From positions 496,001 to 560,000 of the forward strand of contig NZ_JBELNZ010000003.1 in NCBI RefSeq assembly GCF_040227235.1: DNA of 64,000 nucleotides, read 5' to 3'. This document shows positions 1 to 8,509 of this stretch, one piece after another. Source of the stretch: Parafrigoribacterium_A soli (GTDB taxonomy: Bacteria; Actinomycetota; Actinomycetes; Actinomycetales; Microbacteriaceae). The notes below the pieces were generated by a model. The model was not told where the DNA came from, searched no databases, and was given only the letters and a program-made list of their open reading frames with translations. The translations under genes and the position numbers were made by a program. Position 1 is the first letter of the stretch, and each line of letters starts with the position of its first letter.

Positions 1-1
1 C

Positions 2-850
2 CTCACCATGGCGCTCACCGCGAAGAGCATGCCGTACAAGAGCGGCTTCGGACCGTTTGCGCCGGAGATCTACCGCGCCCCGATGTCGTACCCGTTCCGC
101 GACGGCGGACTCAGCGGAGCCGAGGCGGCGAAGCAGGCGATCACGATGATCGAGAAGCAGATCGGTGCCGCCAACCTCGCCGCCATCATCATCGAGCCGA
201 TCCAGGGCGAGGGCGGATTCGTCGTGCCAGTTGCCGGATTCCTCCCGGCGCTCGTCGAGTGGGCGGCCGCCAACGACGTCGTCTTCATCGCGGATGAGGT
301 GCAGACCGGCTTCGCTCGCACGGGCGCGATGTTCGCCTGTGAGCACGAGGGCGTCGTGCCCGACATCATCCTCACCGCCAAGGGCATCGCCGGTGGACTT
401 CCGCTCTCGGCGGTTACGGGCCGGGCGGAGATCATGGATGCGCCGCACGCCGGAGGACTCGGCGGAACCTACGCCGGCAACCCGCTCGCCTGCGCTGCAG
501 CGCTCGCCGCGATTCGCAGCTACGAAGAGGACGGGCTGATCGAGCGTGCGAGGCAACTCGGCGACATCCTCTTCGAGAGGCTCGGCGCCCTCAAGCAGTC
601 GGATGCCCGCATCGGCGACCTTCGCGGCCGCGGTGCCATGGTCGCGATCGAGCTCGTCGACGCTGCCACCGGGGCGCCCGACGCGGCACTCGCGGGGCGG
701 ATCGCGACCGCGGCGTACACCGCGGGCGTCATCGTGTTGACCTGTGGAACCTTTGGCAACGTCATCCGGTTCCTGCCGCCGCTCTCCATCTCCGACGAGC
801 TGTTGACCGAGGGCCTGCAGGTCGTCGCCGAGGCGCTCGCCGCCTCCTAA
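2..850 (+). CDS. gabT: 4-aminobutyrate aminotransferase-like class III aminotransferase (5' truncated by window)
   Basis: This is the C-terminal part of a PLP-dependent class III aminotransferase. The frame is open from the first bases, so the start lies outside the window; about 282 of the usual ~450 residues are present. The segment IIIEPIQGEGGFVVP and the downstream IADEVQTGF are the family's cofactor-binding core, and TAKGIAGGLPLSAV carries the lysine that forms the Schiff base with PLP. This motif set fits GABA transaminase (GABA plus 2-oxoglutarate to succinic semialdehyde plus glutamate) better than ornithine transaminase, but substrate is not provable from this part. Its stop codon overlaps that of the convergent regulator gene by two bases. 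Confidence 0.85.
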   Translation, partial: LTMALTAKSMPYKSGFGPFAPEIYRAPMSYPFRDGGLSGAEAAKQAITMIEKQIGAANLAAIIIEPIQGEGGFVVPVAGFLPALVEWAAANDVVFIADEVQTGFARTGAMFACEHEGVVPDIILTAKGIAGGLPLSAVTGRAEIMDAPHAGGLGGTYAGNPLACAAALAAIRSYEEDGLIERARQLGDILFERLGALKQSDARIGDLRGRGAMVAIELVDAATGAPDAALAGRIATAAYTAGVIVLTCGTFGNVIRFLPPLSISDELLTEGLQVVAEALAAS

Positions 851-1974
851 TTCTCCCGTTGCCGCGGCGGAGCGGTCGACCCGCGAACGTTCAGGCTCGG
901 GCTCAGCGTCACACGGTGCACCGGTCGCGACGGGTCTGCGATGCGCTTGAGGAGCAGATCCACCGCGCTCTCGCCGACCGAGGCCCGAGGCGGGCTGATG
1001 GCCGTCAGTGCTGGCGTGAAGAGTTGCGCCACCTCGTCGTCATAAGCGATGACAGAGAGGTCGTCTGGCACCGAGATTCCGCGGTTGAGAGCGAGGTCGA
1101 CGAAGGCCATGGCCTCGGGGTCCGAGTGCACGAGAAGCGCGGTGACTCCCGTTGTGAGAGCCAAATCCAGGGTTGCTTCTACGACGCCTGAGAATTCTCG
1201 GCTGCTTCGATCGGGCAGGACCTGTTCGAAATGGTCGGCCGGGGTCAGACCGAGTTCGGCGCAGGCGGCCTCCCAGCCCATCGCGATCTTGTGTGAGGTG
1301 GGCGAGTCCCGGGAGAGCATGAGGCCCACCTTGCGGTGCCCGAGTTCTGCCAGGTGTCGAGCCGCGAGCACGGCGCCCAGCGTGTGGTCGGTGGTGACCG
1401 ACTCGACCGGGGTACCCGCGCTGAGGAGCACAGCATCGCGCTCCACCAGAACCGAGGGCGTGCCCTGGTTGGCGAGCCACTCTATGACGTCCTGCGCGTG
1501 CGCAGTGTCCGTATTGGGCGCGACGATCAGGCCACGAACGTGCTCGATACCGACGAGCCGCTCGAGTACGGGGCGCTCATCCTGCAGTTCATAGGATGCG
1601 CCTCGCAGCAGGAGTTTCATGCCATGTCGCTTGGCCTCGGCCTCGATGCCGCGCACGACGCCGGGCCAGTAGTAGTTGAGCGAGGGGACCAGCACCGCGA
1701 TCGATCCCGCCGGCGAATCTGCCGGGAGCGCGGTGTTTCGAGTCGACGCGAGCGCCAGTTGCACCGGGTTGTCCGGCGGCATGGCGCCCCCGTGCACGCG
1801 CACGAGAAGCCCTTCACGTTCCAACTGTGCGAGGTCGCGGCGCACGGTGACCGGCGCGGCGCCGAGTTCCTCCATGAGCTGTGAGAAGCGCACCGCGCCA
1901 TCGCGCGCGAGGGAGCTCAGGATGTGAGCTCTGCGGCTTGCGGCGAGCGGCGTGCGCTGAATGTCGTCGGTCAT
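847..1974 (-). CDS. transcriptional regulator: DeoR-type HTH fused to LacI-type sugar-binding domain
   Basis: The 375-residue protein combines two regulator families. Residues about 12-65 form a DeoR-like winged helix (RRAHILSSLARDG, then PVTVRRDLAQLEREGL and VRVHGG), while residues about 88-365 match the periplasmic-binding-like effector domain of LacI regulators (SIAVLVPSLNYYWPGVVRGIE near its start, DLSVIAYDDEVAQLFTPALT near its end). It is expected to be a cytoplasmic repressor relieved by a sugar or uronate. Its start overlaps the 3' end of the heparinase-like gene by 4 bp (ATGA), so the two are translationally coupled, and the divergent uronate locus beyond is the likely target. The operator is not identified. 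Function is inferred from domains and position. Confidence 0.85.
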   Translation of the reverse strand: MTDDIQRTPLAASRRAHILSSLARDGAVRFSQLMEELGAAPVTVRRDLAQLEREGLLVRVHGGAMPPDNPVQLALASTRNTALPADSPAGSIAVLVPSLNYYWPGVVRGIEAEAKRHGMKLLLRGASYELQDERPVLERLVGIEHVRGLIVAPNTDTAHAQDVIEWLANQGTPSVLVERDAVLLSAGTPVESVTTDHTLGAVLAARHLAELGHRKVGLMLSRDSPTSHKIAMGWEAACAELGLTPADHFEQVLPDRSSREFSGVVEATLDLALTTGVTALLVHSDPEAMAFVDLALNRGISVPDDLSVIAYDDEVAQLFTPALTAISPPRASVGESAVDLLLKRIADPSRPVHRVTLSPSLNVRGSTAPPRQREN

Positions 1975-3947
1975 CGGTCACCTCTGCCGGAGCCTGTTGC
2001 TACCTCTACCGTAACGGAGAGTTTGTCACGAGCCGTGACGTCGAGATCGATTCTGGTGAGAGTGCTTCCCCACACTTCGGAGAGCATCGGATCGTCCAGG
2101 GCACGCACGGTCGTCGCGGCACCCACGTCCTCCGGCCAGCGGAGTCTGAGCGGCGGAGCTCCCTCGAGAGGAGTGATCACGGCGGTGCCCGCGGCAAGTG
2201 CCACTCGGCCCGCGACGAGGAGGCGGATCGTGGTCGATTCGCCGGCGGCCGAGCCCGGTTCGAGGTCCCAGGAATCCGCGATGACGATGGTGCCTGCCCC
2301 GTCTGGCGCATCGTCGCGGTCGAGTCGAAGCTCGCGCCGCCAACGGCCAAGACCGGGAACATCATAGGCGCCCTCGAGGTCGAGGCCGAGTGACGCCGAG
2401 GACGGCGAAAGAGCCGCTTGGACGTTGGACGCGGCGTATTCCTTGCCCGCCGACTGAGCGATCCCACGAATGTCGGGAACCGAGTGCCACGAACTCTGCA
2501 TGGTCCAGATCGTGTACCGGTCCGGGCCGAACGTTGTTGCCGTGTATGTCGGCCTCCCCGCATCAATGAGCACGGGAATGCCGTCGGATGCGACAACGAA
2601 CGATCCGACATCGTTGTGATTGTGGTGCTCGCCGTTGTTGCCGGCCTTAGCCGCAAGAGTCAATCCGAGGGTCGAGCCGCCGCGCTCGCGCGCGATGAGA
2701 ACCTGCGTCGAACCGAGCCAGACTTCACGGGGAAGCGGCGACGATGCCGCAGACGCTGTCAGCCATGCGGCATCCGTCATCCCGATCAGGAGCCGACCGA
2801 GCCCGGTTGCCTCGGTGGCTGCGGCGCCTCCGGTGATCCTGTGTGTTGCCGCGTGGGCTTTGGCCTCGGAGTCTCCGACGCGCACGGCGGCTCGGTGCAG
2901 CGCGTGCCACGGCTGGTCACTCGAAGGTTTCGCTTGCCCGTCCGCAAGGTTGAGGTACCAGTCACCGCCCAGGTGCATCCGGTGGGGGAACGCCACCGTA
3001 TTGCGCAGCGCCTCGATCGAAGGGACCGCGTCGAGCGCGCCCGCCGTGGCGAAGCGGAGCAGGTCGAGTGCTTCCAGCGCGCGGCAGGCGCCATTCCACC
3101 AGTAGGCGTAGCCCTCGTCTATCGCTCCGTCGTCGGGAAGCGATGCGACATAACGGTCAAGACCTTCGATCGTCAGTGCGATGACGTGGAGGCGCTCCTC
3201 GCGCTCCTCTGGCTGATCGAGCAGCCTGAGGGCGGCCACGAGCACGTTCCCGTGGATCCAGGGGTTCCAATTGTGCACGTCACCGTCGAGGCCCAGCCAG
3301 TGCCAGTTGCGCCGCTCGACGAATGGTCCGAACACTCTGGTGCGCGCCTCGTGCCGAATGCGCGTGCGCAGTCCGGGATAGCGATCGTCGAGCTGCGAGC
3401 CGAGGAGGTGGTCGATCCAGGCGAGCTGGGCGACCACTTCGCCGGCGCCGAGGTCAAGGAAGGGATCGGTGACGGTCGCGAGAACCGAGTCGTGTTCGCG
3501 CATGCTGTCATCGTGAGCCGGCCAGCACCAGGAAGTCTGCTCGCAGAGCAGCCAGGCGCCGTCCGCGACCTCGTCGACCCACCGATCCTCCAGTGTCGCC
3601 AAGGCAGCGACGGCGGCGCGGCTGAGACGTCGCTGGCGAGCGAAGGCCGGGTCTTCCCAGGCGAGACGATCACCGTCGCGGTGCACGCGCGCGGCAGCAC
3701 TCGCGAGCGGCTGGGGCCAGGCGGTCCCGACGTCTGCCGCGGCTCGAGCGATGAGCGACTCGACCGTTGCGCGGTCGACGCCGTCCCACAGCGTACGGTC
3801 GACGGCGGGCGCCACCGGGAGCGCGCGGTCGGGCGGCAGCACCGCGGCGCGCAGGAGGTCCGTCAGCGCCTCAATGGGGCGATCGGGCGCCGCATGCCGT
3901 GCAAAGAGTTCGAAAAGCGGTCCACGGAACGGGTGAACTTGGCCCAT
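1971..3947 (-). CDS. heparinase II/III-family polysaccharide lyase-like protein
   Basis: The C-terminal half carries the heparinase II/III-like signature NNGEHHNHNDVGSFVV at about residues 435-450, the region that contains lyase catalytic or metal-binding histidines; the N-terminal half is a helical toroid-like domain. I take the ATG at 3947 (MGQVHPFRG), giving 658 residues, because a strong GGGAGGAGG ribosome-binding site lies just upstream; the reading frame stays open to 4073 but without such a site. No signal peptide is visible, so it probably acts in the cytoplasm on imported oligosaccharides, releasing 4,5-unsaturated uronates for the GH88 enzyme encoded later. The actual glycan (heparin-, hyaluronan-, alginate- or ulvan-like) is not determined. 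Confidence 0.8.
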   Translation of the reverse strand: MGQVHPFRGPLFELFARHAAPDRPIEALTDLLRAAVLPPDRALPVAPAVDRTLWDGVDRATVESLIARAAADVGTAWPQPLASAAARVHRDGDRLAWEDPAFARQRRLSRAAVAALATLEDRWVDEVADGAWLLCEQTSWCWPAHDDSMREHDSVLATVTDPFLDLGAGEVVAQLAWIDHLLGSQLDDRYPGLRTRIRHEARTRVFGPFVERRNWHWLGLDGDVHNWNPWIHGNVLVAALRLLDQPEEREERLHVIALTIEGLDRYVASLPDDGAIDEGYAYWWNGACRALEALDLLRFATAGALDAVPSIEALRNTVAFPHRMHLGGDWYLNLADGQAKPSSDQPWHALHRAAVRVGDSEAKAHAATHRITGGAAATEATGLGRLLIGMTDAAWLTASAASSPLPREVWLGSTQVLIARERGGSTLGLTLAAKAGNNGEHHNHNDVGSFVVASDGIPVLIDAGRPTYTATTFGPDRYTIWTMQSSWHSVPDIRGIAQSAGKEYAASNVQAALSPSSASLGLDLEGAYDVPGLGRWRRELRLDRDDAPDGAGTIVIADSWDLEPGSAAGESTTIRLLVAGRVALAAGTAVITPLEGAPPLRLRWPEDVGAATTVRALDDPMLSEVWGSTLTRIDLDVTARDKLSVTVEVATGSGRGDR

Positions 3948-4017
3948 CTCCTCGCTCCTCCTCCCTGCGCGATCGGGCGCTGTCGTCGCGAACCCGAGAC
4001 CAAAGCGGTCTAAATCG

Positions 4018-4046
4018 ATCATATCCACTCTAATAATGTCTTGCAA
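4018..4046 (-). promoter_or_regulatory. candidate promoter of the heparinase-like gene and regulator gene
   Basis: On the minus strand TTGCAA (4041-4046) is followed after exactly 17 bases by TATGAT (4018-4023), a good sigma-A-type arrangement 71 bp upstream of the chosen start. The -35 hexamer is a palindrome and is also the -35 of the divergent promoter. Confidence 0.5.
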
Positions 4047-4069
4047 TGACCGAAACGGGCCGATATGCT
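4041..4069 (+). promoter_or_regulatory. candidate divergent promoter of the DUF2264/importer operon
   Basis: TTGCAA (4041-4046) and TATGCT (4064-4069) are separated by 17 bases on the plus strand. The -35 element is physically the same six bases used by the opposite promoter. Confidence 0.45.
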
Positions 4070-4136
4070 CCAAAACGATCGGTGTCGCACGCGAGGGCGT
4101 GGTGCGGATGCTGGCGGTCAGTAGTCAAAGGAGATT

Positions 4137-6131
4137 GTGGCGGTGACGTTCCTGCAGAGCGATGCGCTCGGCACGAGTGCAGCGGGCGGCGACTGGAGTC
4201 GAGCGCAGTGGCTCGGCTACGCCGATCGCCTGCTCTCCGGGGTCATGGCATGGGCATCGCCAGGCAACGCGCGTATCACGCCGCCCGGGGCCGAGGGTGG
4301 ATACGGCACCGCCGTTGACGGACTCGAGGGATTCGCCCGCAGCTTTCTCCTCGCCGGCTTCCGCATCGCCGGAGAGCGCGGACAGGGTCTCGACGAACTC
4401 ATCGACTTCTACGTCAAGGGCATTGAGACCGGCGTGGATCCGGCTGCGTCCGACCGCTGGGTGCGCCTGGACGAACATCCGCAGGCGAAGGTCGAAGCAG
4501 CATCCATTGCGCTCATCCTGGACCTCACCAGGGAATGGATTTGGGAACGCCTCGACGGGCTCACTCGGGACCGCGTGATCGAGTACTTGTCGCCGGTCGT
4601 GGGTGACACGAGCTATCCGCAGACCAACTGGGTATGGTTCCGAATCGTCGTACAGACGTTTCTGCGCTCGGTCGGTGGACCGTGGTCCGAGCGGGACATC
4701 GCCGACGATCTCGCACGTCACGACTCCTTCATCAGGCAGGACGGATGGCTCTCCGACGGCGACGAACGTTCGTTCGACCACTACGTCGGCTGGGCATTGC
4801 ATCTCTATCCGGCCCTCTGGGCAAGGATGCGGGGTGCGGCAGAGCTTGCACACGGCCGCACGGAGCGAGACGTCGCCGCGCTCGACAGGTATCTGCTCGA
4901 TGCCGTCAGGCTGGTTGGCGCCGATGGCTCTCCACTCATCCAAGGGCGCTCTCTCATCTACCGCTTCGCCGCCGCTGCTCCCTTCTGGGTCGGGGTCATC
5001 GCGGAGGTGCCCTCGCTCTCCCCGGGCCTGCTGCGCACGGCGGCCGGGCGAGTGGTGAGCCACTTCAGCGACCACGGCGTGCCGGATGCGCAAGGCCTCC
5101 TGACGATGGGCTGGCACGGGCCGTGGCGCACCCTGGCGCAGTCCTACTCGGGGCCGGCGTCCCCGTACTGGGCGGCAAAAGGTCTGCTCGGAATCGCGCT
5201 TCCCGCCGATCATCCCGTCTGGTCCGCGCCGGCCGAGCCGCTGCCGATCCAGCTCAGCGATGACATCCGGTCGATCAGGGCCGCAGGGTGGTTGGTGTCG
5301 GCGACACAGGAGGACGGCATCGTCCGCGTCACGAATCACGGCACGGACCACGCGCGGCAATTCACCATGGTGGGTGACTCTCCGCTCTACGCACGACTGG
5401 GTTATTCCACAGCGACCGCGCCACTGCTTGACGCGCAAGCCTGGAACGAACCGCTTGAGCAGTCCGTGTGTCTCGTAGACGGAGACGGCGCAGCCACGCA
5501 CCGTGCTGCTATCGAGAACCTCGGCGTGCGGGTGCAAGATGACGAAGGCGGTCGTGTGGGCATCGCCGCCTCGACCTCGCTCGCTCACTGGATCGCCCCG
5601 GCAGCCGAGCAGCACAGGCACGGCTCCGGCATCGAGGGCGAGATAACCGTCGCCGGGCGGCTCACCGTCTGCTCGATCATCCGAGGCGCGTGGGAGGTGC
5701 GCCTCAGCCTGATCGAGTCACTGCGGGAGGGCGTGGAGACCTCGGCACTTCGCCTCCGTGTCGGCGGATGGCCACTGACGGGTGAGCCTCGCGCACATGT
5801 CGACAGCGGTACCGCGCATCTCGTTGCCGGTGCAACGACAAGCGGCCTGTACAGCCTCCTTGGCACGGCGACGGCCACGGCCGTCAGGCGGGAGGACGCG
5901 AGCCCGCTCGGCCCCGCTGCGGTGGTTCCAACACTCGAATACGAGGTCACCGTCGGGGAGTGGACGGGTGCGCTCGTCACCCTCACAGGCGCGCCCGCGG
6001 TCGACCGGCGAAGCAGCCTGAACCTCGCCACGGTCGAGGGCGCACTCACGGCCTCGATCATCTGGCCAGACGGGGTCGCCACGACCAGTCGGCTCATCGA
6101 ACTCCGAACTGCCGCTGTGGCGGATCGGTGA
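4137..6131 (+). CDS. DUF2264 domain protein
   Basis: A 664-residue protein resembling the DUF2264 family: an N-terminal all-helical barrel-like domain (about residues 15-350, with runs such as SYPQTNWVWFRIVVQTFLR and DHYVGWALHLYPALWARM) followed by a beta-rich C-terminal domain. The family has no established activity that I know of, but such genes recur in polysaccharide-utilisation loci and the fold recalls lyases and GH88/GH105 enzymes, so a role in oligosaccharide breakdown is an inference. Start is ambiguous: GTG at 4137 lies only 3 nt from AAAGGAG, while GTG at 4143 has better spacing (9 nt). No signal peptide is seen. It is first in the operon and 53 bp ahead of the binding-protein gene. 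Confidence 0.75.
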   Translation: MAVTFLQSDALGTSAAGGDWSRAQWLGYADRLLSGVMAWASPGNARITPPGAEGGYGTAVDGLEGFARSFLLAGFRIAGERGQGLDELIDFYVKGIETGVDPAASDRWVRLDEHPQAKVEAASIALILDLTREWIWERLDGLTRDRVIEYLSPVVGDTSYPQTNWVWFRIVVQTFLRSVGGPWSERDIADDLARHDSFIRQDGWLSDGDERSFDHYVGWALHLYPALWARMRGAAELAHGRTERDVAALDRYLLDAVRLVGADGSPLIQGRSLIYRFAAAAPFWVGVIAEVPSLSPGLLRTAAGRVVSHFSDHGVPDAQGLLTMGWHGPWRTLAQSYSGPASPYWAAKGLLGIALPADHPVWSAPAEPLPIQLSDDIRSIRAAGWLVSATQEDGIVRVTNHGTDHARQFTMVGDSPLYARLGYSTATAPLLDAQAWNEPLEQSVCLVDGDGAATHRAAIENLGVRVQDDEGGRVGIAASTSLAHWIAPAAEQHRHGSGIEGEITVAGRLTVCSIIRGAWEVRLSLIESLREGVETSALRLRVGGWPLTGEPRAHVDSGTAHLVAGATTSGLYSLLGTATATAVRREDASPLGPAAVVPTLEYEVTVGEWTGALVTLTGAPAVDRRSSLNLATVEGALTASIIWPDGVATTSRLIELRTAAVADR

Positions 6132-6184
6132 ACCCACGGACCCGAGGATGGGTTCGAAAAGCACTCGCAAAGGAGCAGCAACAC

Positions 6185-7480
6185 ATGAAACACAAGTTGA
6201 TAGCCGCCGGTGGCGTAGCCGTCGCGGCCATGCTGGCGCTCGCCGCCTGCAGCGCTGGACCGGCCCAGCCTGCCAAGAGCAGTGGACCCGTCACCATCAG
6301 CCTTTCCGGCTGGAGCCTGGCGACGACGCCGGAATTCAAGACGCTCGCGGATGGCTTCCACGCCGAGAATCCGAACGTGACGGTCGAGCTCAAGGAGTAC
6401 GACCCCACCCAGTACAACACCCTGGTGACTGCGGACCTGGCAGCCGGCACGGGACCGGACATCATCACCCAGAAGGAGGTGAAGTACGTTCCCGTCTTCC
6501 AGGAGGGAGGGCAGTTGCTCGACGTGTCTGACGTGAAGCTCCCCAAGGGCATCGGGGGTGCAAGCTCCTACAAGATCGACGGAAAGTCATACGCAGTTCC
6601 CTACCGCCAGGACTCCTGGGTGTTGTTCTATAACAAGGCGCTGTTCACGGCCGCCGGTGTCGACACGCCGGATGGTTCGTGGACCTGGGATGACTACGAC
6701 ACTGCGGCGGCGAAGCTGACGGCGGCGCTCAAGGACAAGAATGCGAAGGGCACCTACCAGCACAACTGGCAGTCAACGGTGCAGGGCTTCGCCAATTCGC
6801 AGTCGCCCAAGGGAGACATCCTCAGCGGCAACTATGACTACCTCAAGCCGTACTACGACCGGGTTCTCTCCCTGCAGAAGGATGGCAGCCAGGTCGACTT
6901 CAACACCGAGAAGGCCAACCAGCTGACCTACCAGGGCGAGTTCGGAAAGCAGCACGCTGCCATGATGCCGATGGGCACCTGGTACGTCGCTACCCTGATC
7001 GCGCAGCAGGCTTCGGGAGACTCGGACGCGTTCGAGTGGGGTATCGCTCCGATTCCCCAGTACAGCAAGAAGAGCACCGGACTCAAGAACACGCCGGTGA
7101 CCTTCGGTGACCCGACCGGCTTCGGCATCAACGCCAACATCGACAAGGCGAAGGTCAAGGCCGCGAAGGAGTTCCTGGCCTACGCCGCAAGTGAGAAGGC
7201 CGCCGTTTCGCTCGCCAAGATCGGCATCACGCCAGCGCTCGGCAATGCCGCAGTTGCAGACGCGTACTTCGCGGTGAAGGGAGCACCGACCGACGATCTC
7301 TCGAAGTTCGCGTACTCAACACACCTGACGAAGCCAGAGAATCCGACGTCGAGTAAGACGGCCGCGGTGCAGGGCATCCTCGGTGATCTGCACACCTCCG
7401 TCATGTCGGGCTCGGCATCCATCAGTGACGCGATCAAGACCGCAGAGGATCGCGTGAAGAACGAAGTCGGCATCGACTGA
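6185..7480 (+). CDS. carbohydrate ABC transporter substrate-binding lipoprotein (CUT1 type)
   Basis: This 431-residue extracytoplasmic solute-binding protein of family 1 starts at the ATG preceded by AAAGGAG with 9-nt spacing; the open frame to 5960 is incidental. A type II signal peptide ends in the lipobox LALAAC, so the mature protein is lipid-anchored outside the membrane. The conserved MalE-like pattern ADLAAGTGPDIITQ and YKIDGKSYAVPYRQDSWVLFYNKALF is present. It should deliver an oligosaccharide, probably uronate-containing, to the two permeases that follow. A strong hairpin separates it from the first permease gene. No ATPase gene is present in the locus. Confidence 0.92.
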   Translation: MKHKLIAAGGVAVAAMLALAACSAGPAQPAKSSGPVTISLSGWSLATTPEFKTLADGFHAENPNVTVELKEYDPTQYNTLVTADLAAGTGPDIITQKEVKYVPVFQEGGQLLDVSDVKLPKGIGGASSYKIDGKSYAVPYRQDSWVLFYNKALFTAAGVDTPDGSWTWDDYDTAAAKLTAALKDKNAKGTYQHNWQSTVQGFANSQSPKGDILSGNYDYLKPYYDRVLSLQKDGSQVDFNTEKANQLTYQGEFGKQHAAMMPMGTWYVATLIAQQASGDSDAFEWGIAPIPQYSKKSTGLKNTPVTFGDPTGFGINANIDKAKVKAAKEFLAYAASEKAAVSLAKIGITPALGNAAVADAYFAVKGAPTDDLSKFAYSTHLTKPENPTSSKTAAVQGILGDLHTSVMSGSASISDAIKTAEDRVKNEVGID

Positions 7481-7489
7481 TCCCGTTGG

Positions 7490-7526
7490 GTGGCCGACCC
7501 GGCACGTAGAGTGCCGGGTCGGCCAC
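7490..7526 (+). terminator. perfect 16-bp hairpin between binding-protein and permease genes
   Basis: Arms 7490-7505 and 7511-7526 (GTGGCCGACCCGGCAC and its reverse complement) enclose the 5-nt loop GTAGA, with no T-run after it. Position directly behind the binding-protein stop suggests an mRNA 3'-end stabiliser or partial attenuator that lets the binding protein outnumber the permeases. Confidence 0.75.
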
Positions 7527-7561
7527 AACAGCTTCGTCCCAGCAGCAGAAGGCGCAACCTC

Positions 7562-8509
7562 ATGACAACAGTCGTTCCACCGGAGACCGGCGTTCCCGCC
7601 AGGGAGGCGCACCAGCGGCCGACGCGTCGCCCGTCAGCGCTCCGACGGCGCAACGCGCTCATCGGCTGGAGTTTCATCCTCCCCAATTTCATCGGGTTCG
7701 GCGCGCTGACGCTCGTTCCGGTGGTCGTGCTCTTCTATATGTCGCTCACGAACTGGAACGTCTTCGGCAGAGCCGACTTCATCGGTCTCGCGAACTTCCA
7801 GCGACTCGTCGGCGATGGCAGCTTTCGGATCGCCCTGCTGAACACTCTGTATTTCGCGGTCATGAACATCCCGCTGACGATCGTCGCATCCCTCGGCCTT
7901 GCACTGTTGCTGAACAACAAGTTTCGCGGGGTCGCCTTCTTCCGCACGGCCGCCTTCTTCCCCTACATCACCTCGATCGTCGCGATCGCGATCGTCTGGA
8001 ACCTGCTGTTCAGTCCGCAATACGGGCCCATCAACGAGGTGCTCAGGTTCGTCGGGATCACTCATCCTCCGGGGTGGCTCACCTCGACAGACTGGGCCAT
8101 GCCGGCCGTAGTGGTCGTGAGCGTCTGGCGAGACATGGGCTACTACATGATCCTGTTCCTCGCGGGTCTGCAGACCGTGCCCCGTGAACTCATCGAGGCG
8201 GCCCGCGTCGACGGAGCCAACGTCATCCAGCGATTCTTCAACGTGACGCTCCCGGGCCTGCGGCCCACGACATTCTTCGTGCTCGTGATCCTGACCATCA
8301 ACTCGTTCAAGATCTTCGATCTCATTCTCGTCATGACGGATGGCGGCCCCGGTCAGTCGACGCTCGTGCTGTCGCAGTTCATCTACCGCAAGGGTCTCGT
8401 TGAGAGTCAGTTCGGTTACGCCTCGGCTGCATCGGTTGCCCTGTTCTTCCTCTGCATCCTCGTGACGATCGGGCAATTTCTGTGGAACAGGCGAAGGAGC
8501 AACTCATGA
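7562..8509 (+). CDS. carbohydrate ABC transporter permease (MalF/UgpA-like)
   Basis: A 315-residue inner-membrane permease with about six membrane segments and the EAA loop that contacts the ATPase (PRELIEAARVDGANVIQRFFNVTLPGL, near residues 210-235). I place the start at ATG 7562 (MTTVVPPETG); the frame upstream to 7490 runs through the hairpin and is unlikely to be translated. Its stop overlaps the next permease start (ATGA), typical of a CUT1 heterodimer. The ATPase is probably a shared MsiK/UgpC-type protein encoded elsewhere, as is common in actinobacteria. Confidence 0.93.
   Translation: MTTVVPPETGVPAREAHQRPTRRPSALRRRNALIGWSFILPNFIGFGALTLVPVVVLFYMSLTNWNVFGRADFIGLANFQRLVGDGSFRIALLNTLYFAVMNIPLTIVASLGLALLLNNKFRGVAFFRTAAFFPYITSIVAIAIVWNLLFSPQYGPINEVLRFVGITHPPGWLTSTDWAMPAVVVVSVWRDMGYYMILFLAGLQTVPRELIEAARVDGANVIQRFFNVTLPGLRPTTFFVLVILTINSFKIFDLILVMTDGGPGQSTLVLSQFIYRKGLVESQFGYASAASVALFFLCILVTIGQFLWNRRRSNS

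Noticed and set aside
1971..4073. Start of the heparinase-like protein at 4073 (700 aa)
   Set aside because: That start lies upstream of the predicted promoter -10 box and lacks a ribosome-binding site; ATG 3947 has GGGAGGAGG.
4125..5621. Long minus-strand open frame (498 codons) opposite the DUF2264 gene
   Set aside because: It is a GC-bias shadow: composition is Arg/Val/Gly-rich with no domain pattern, and the plus strand encodes a recognisable family.
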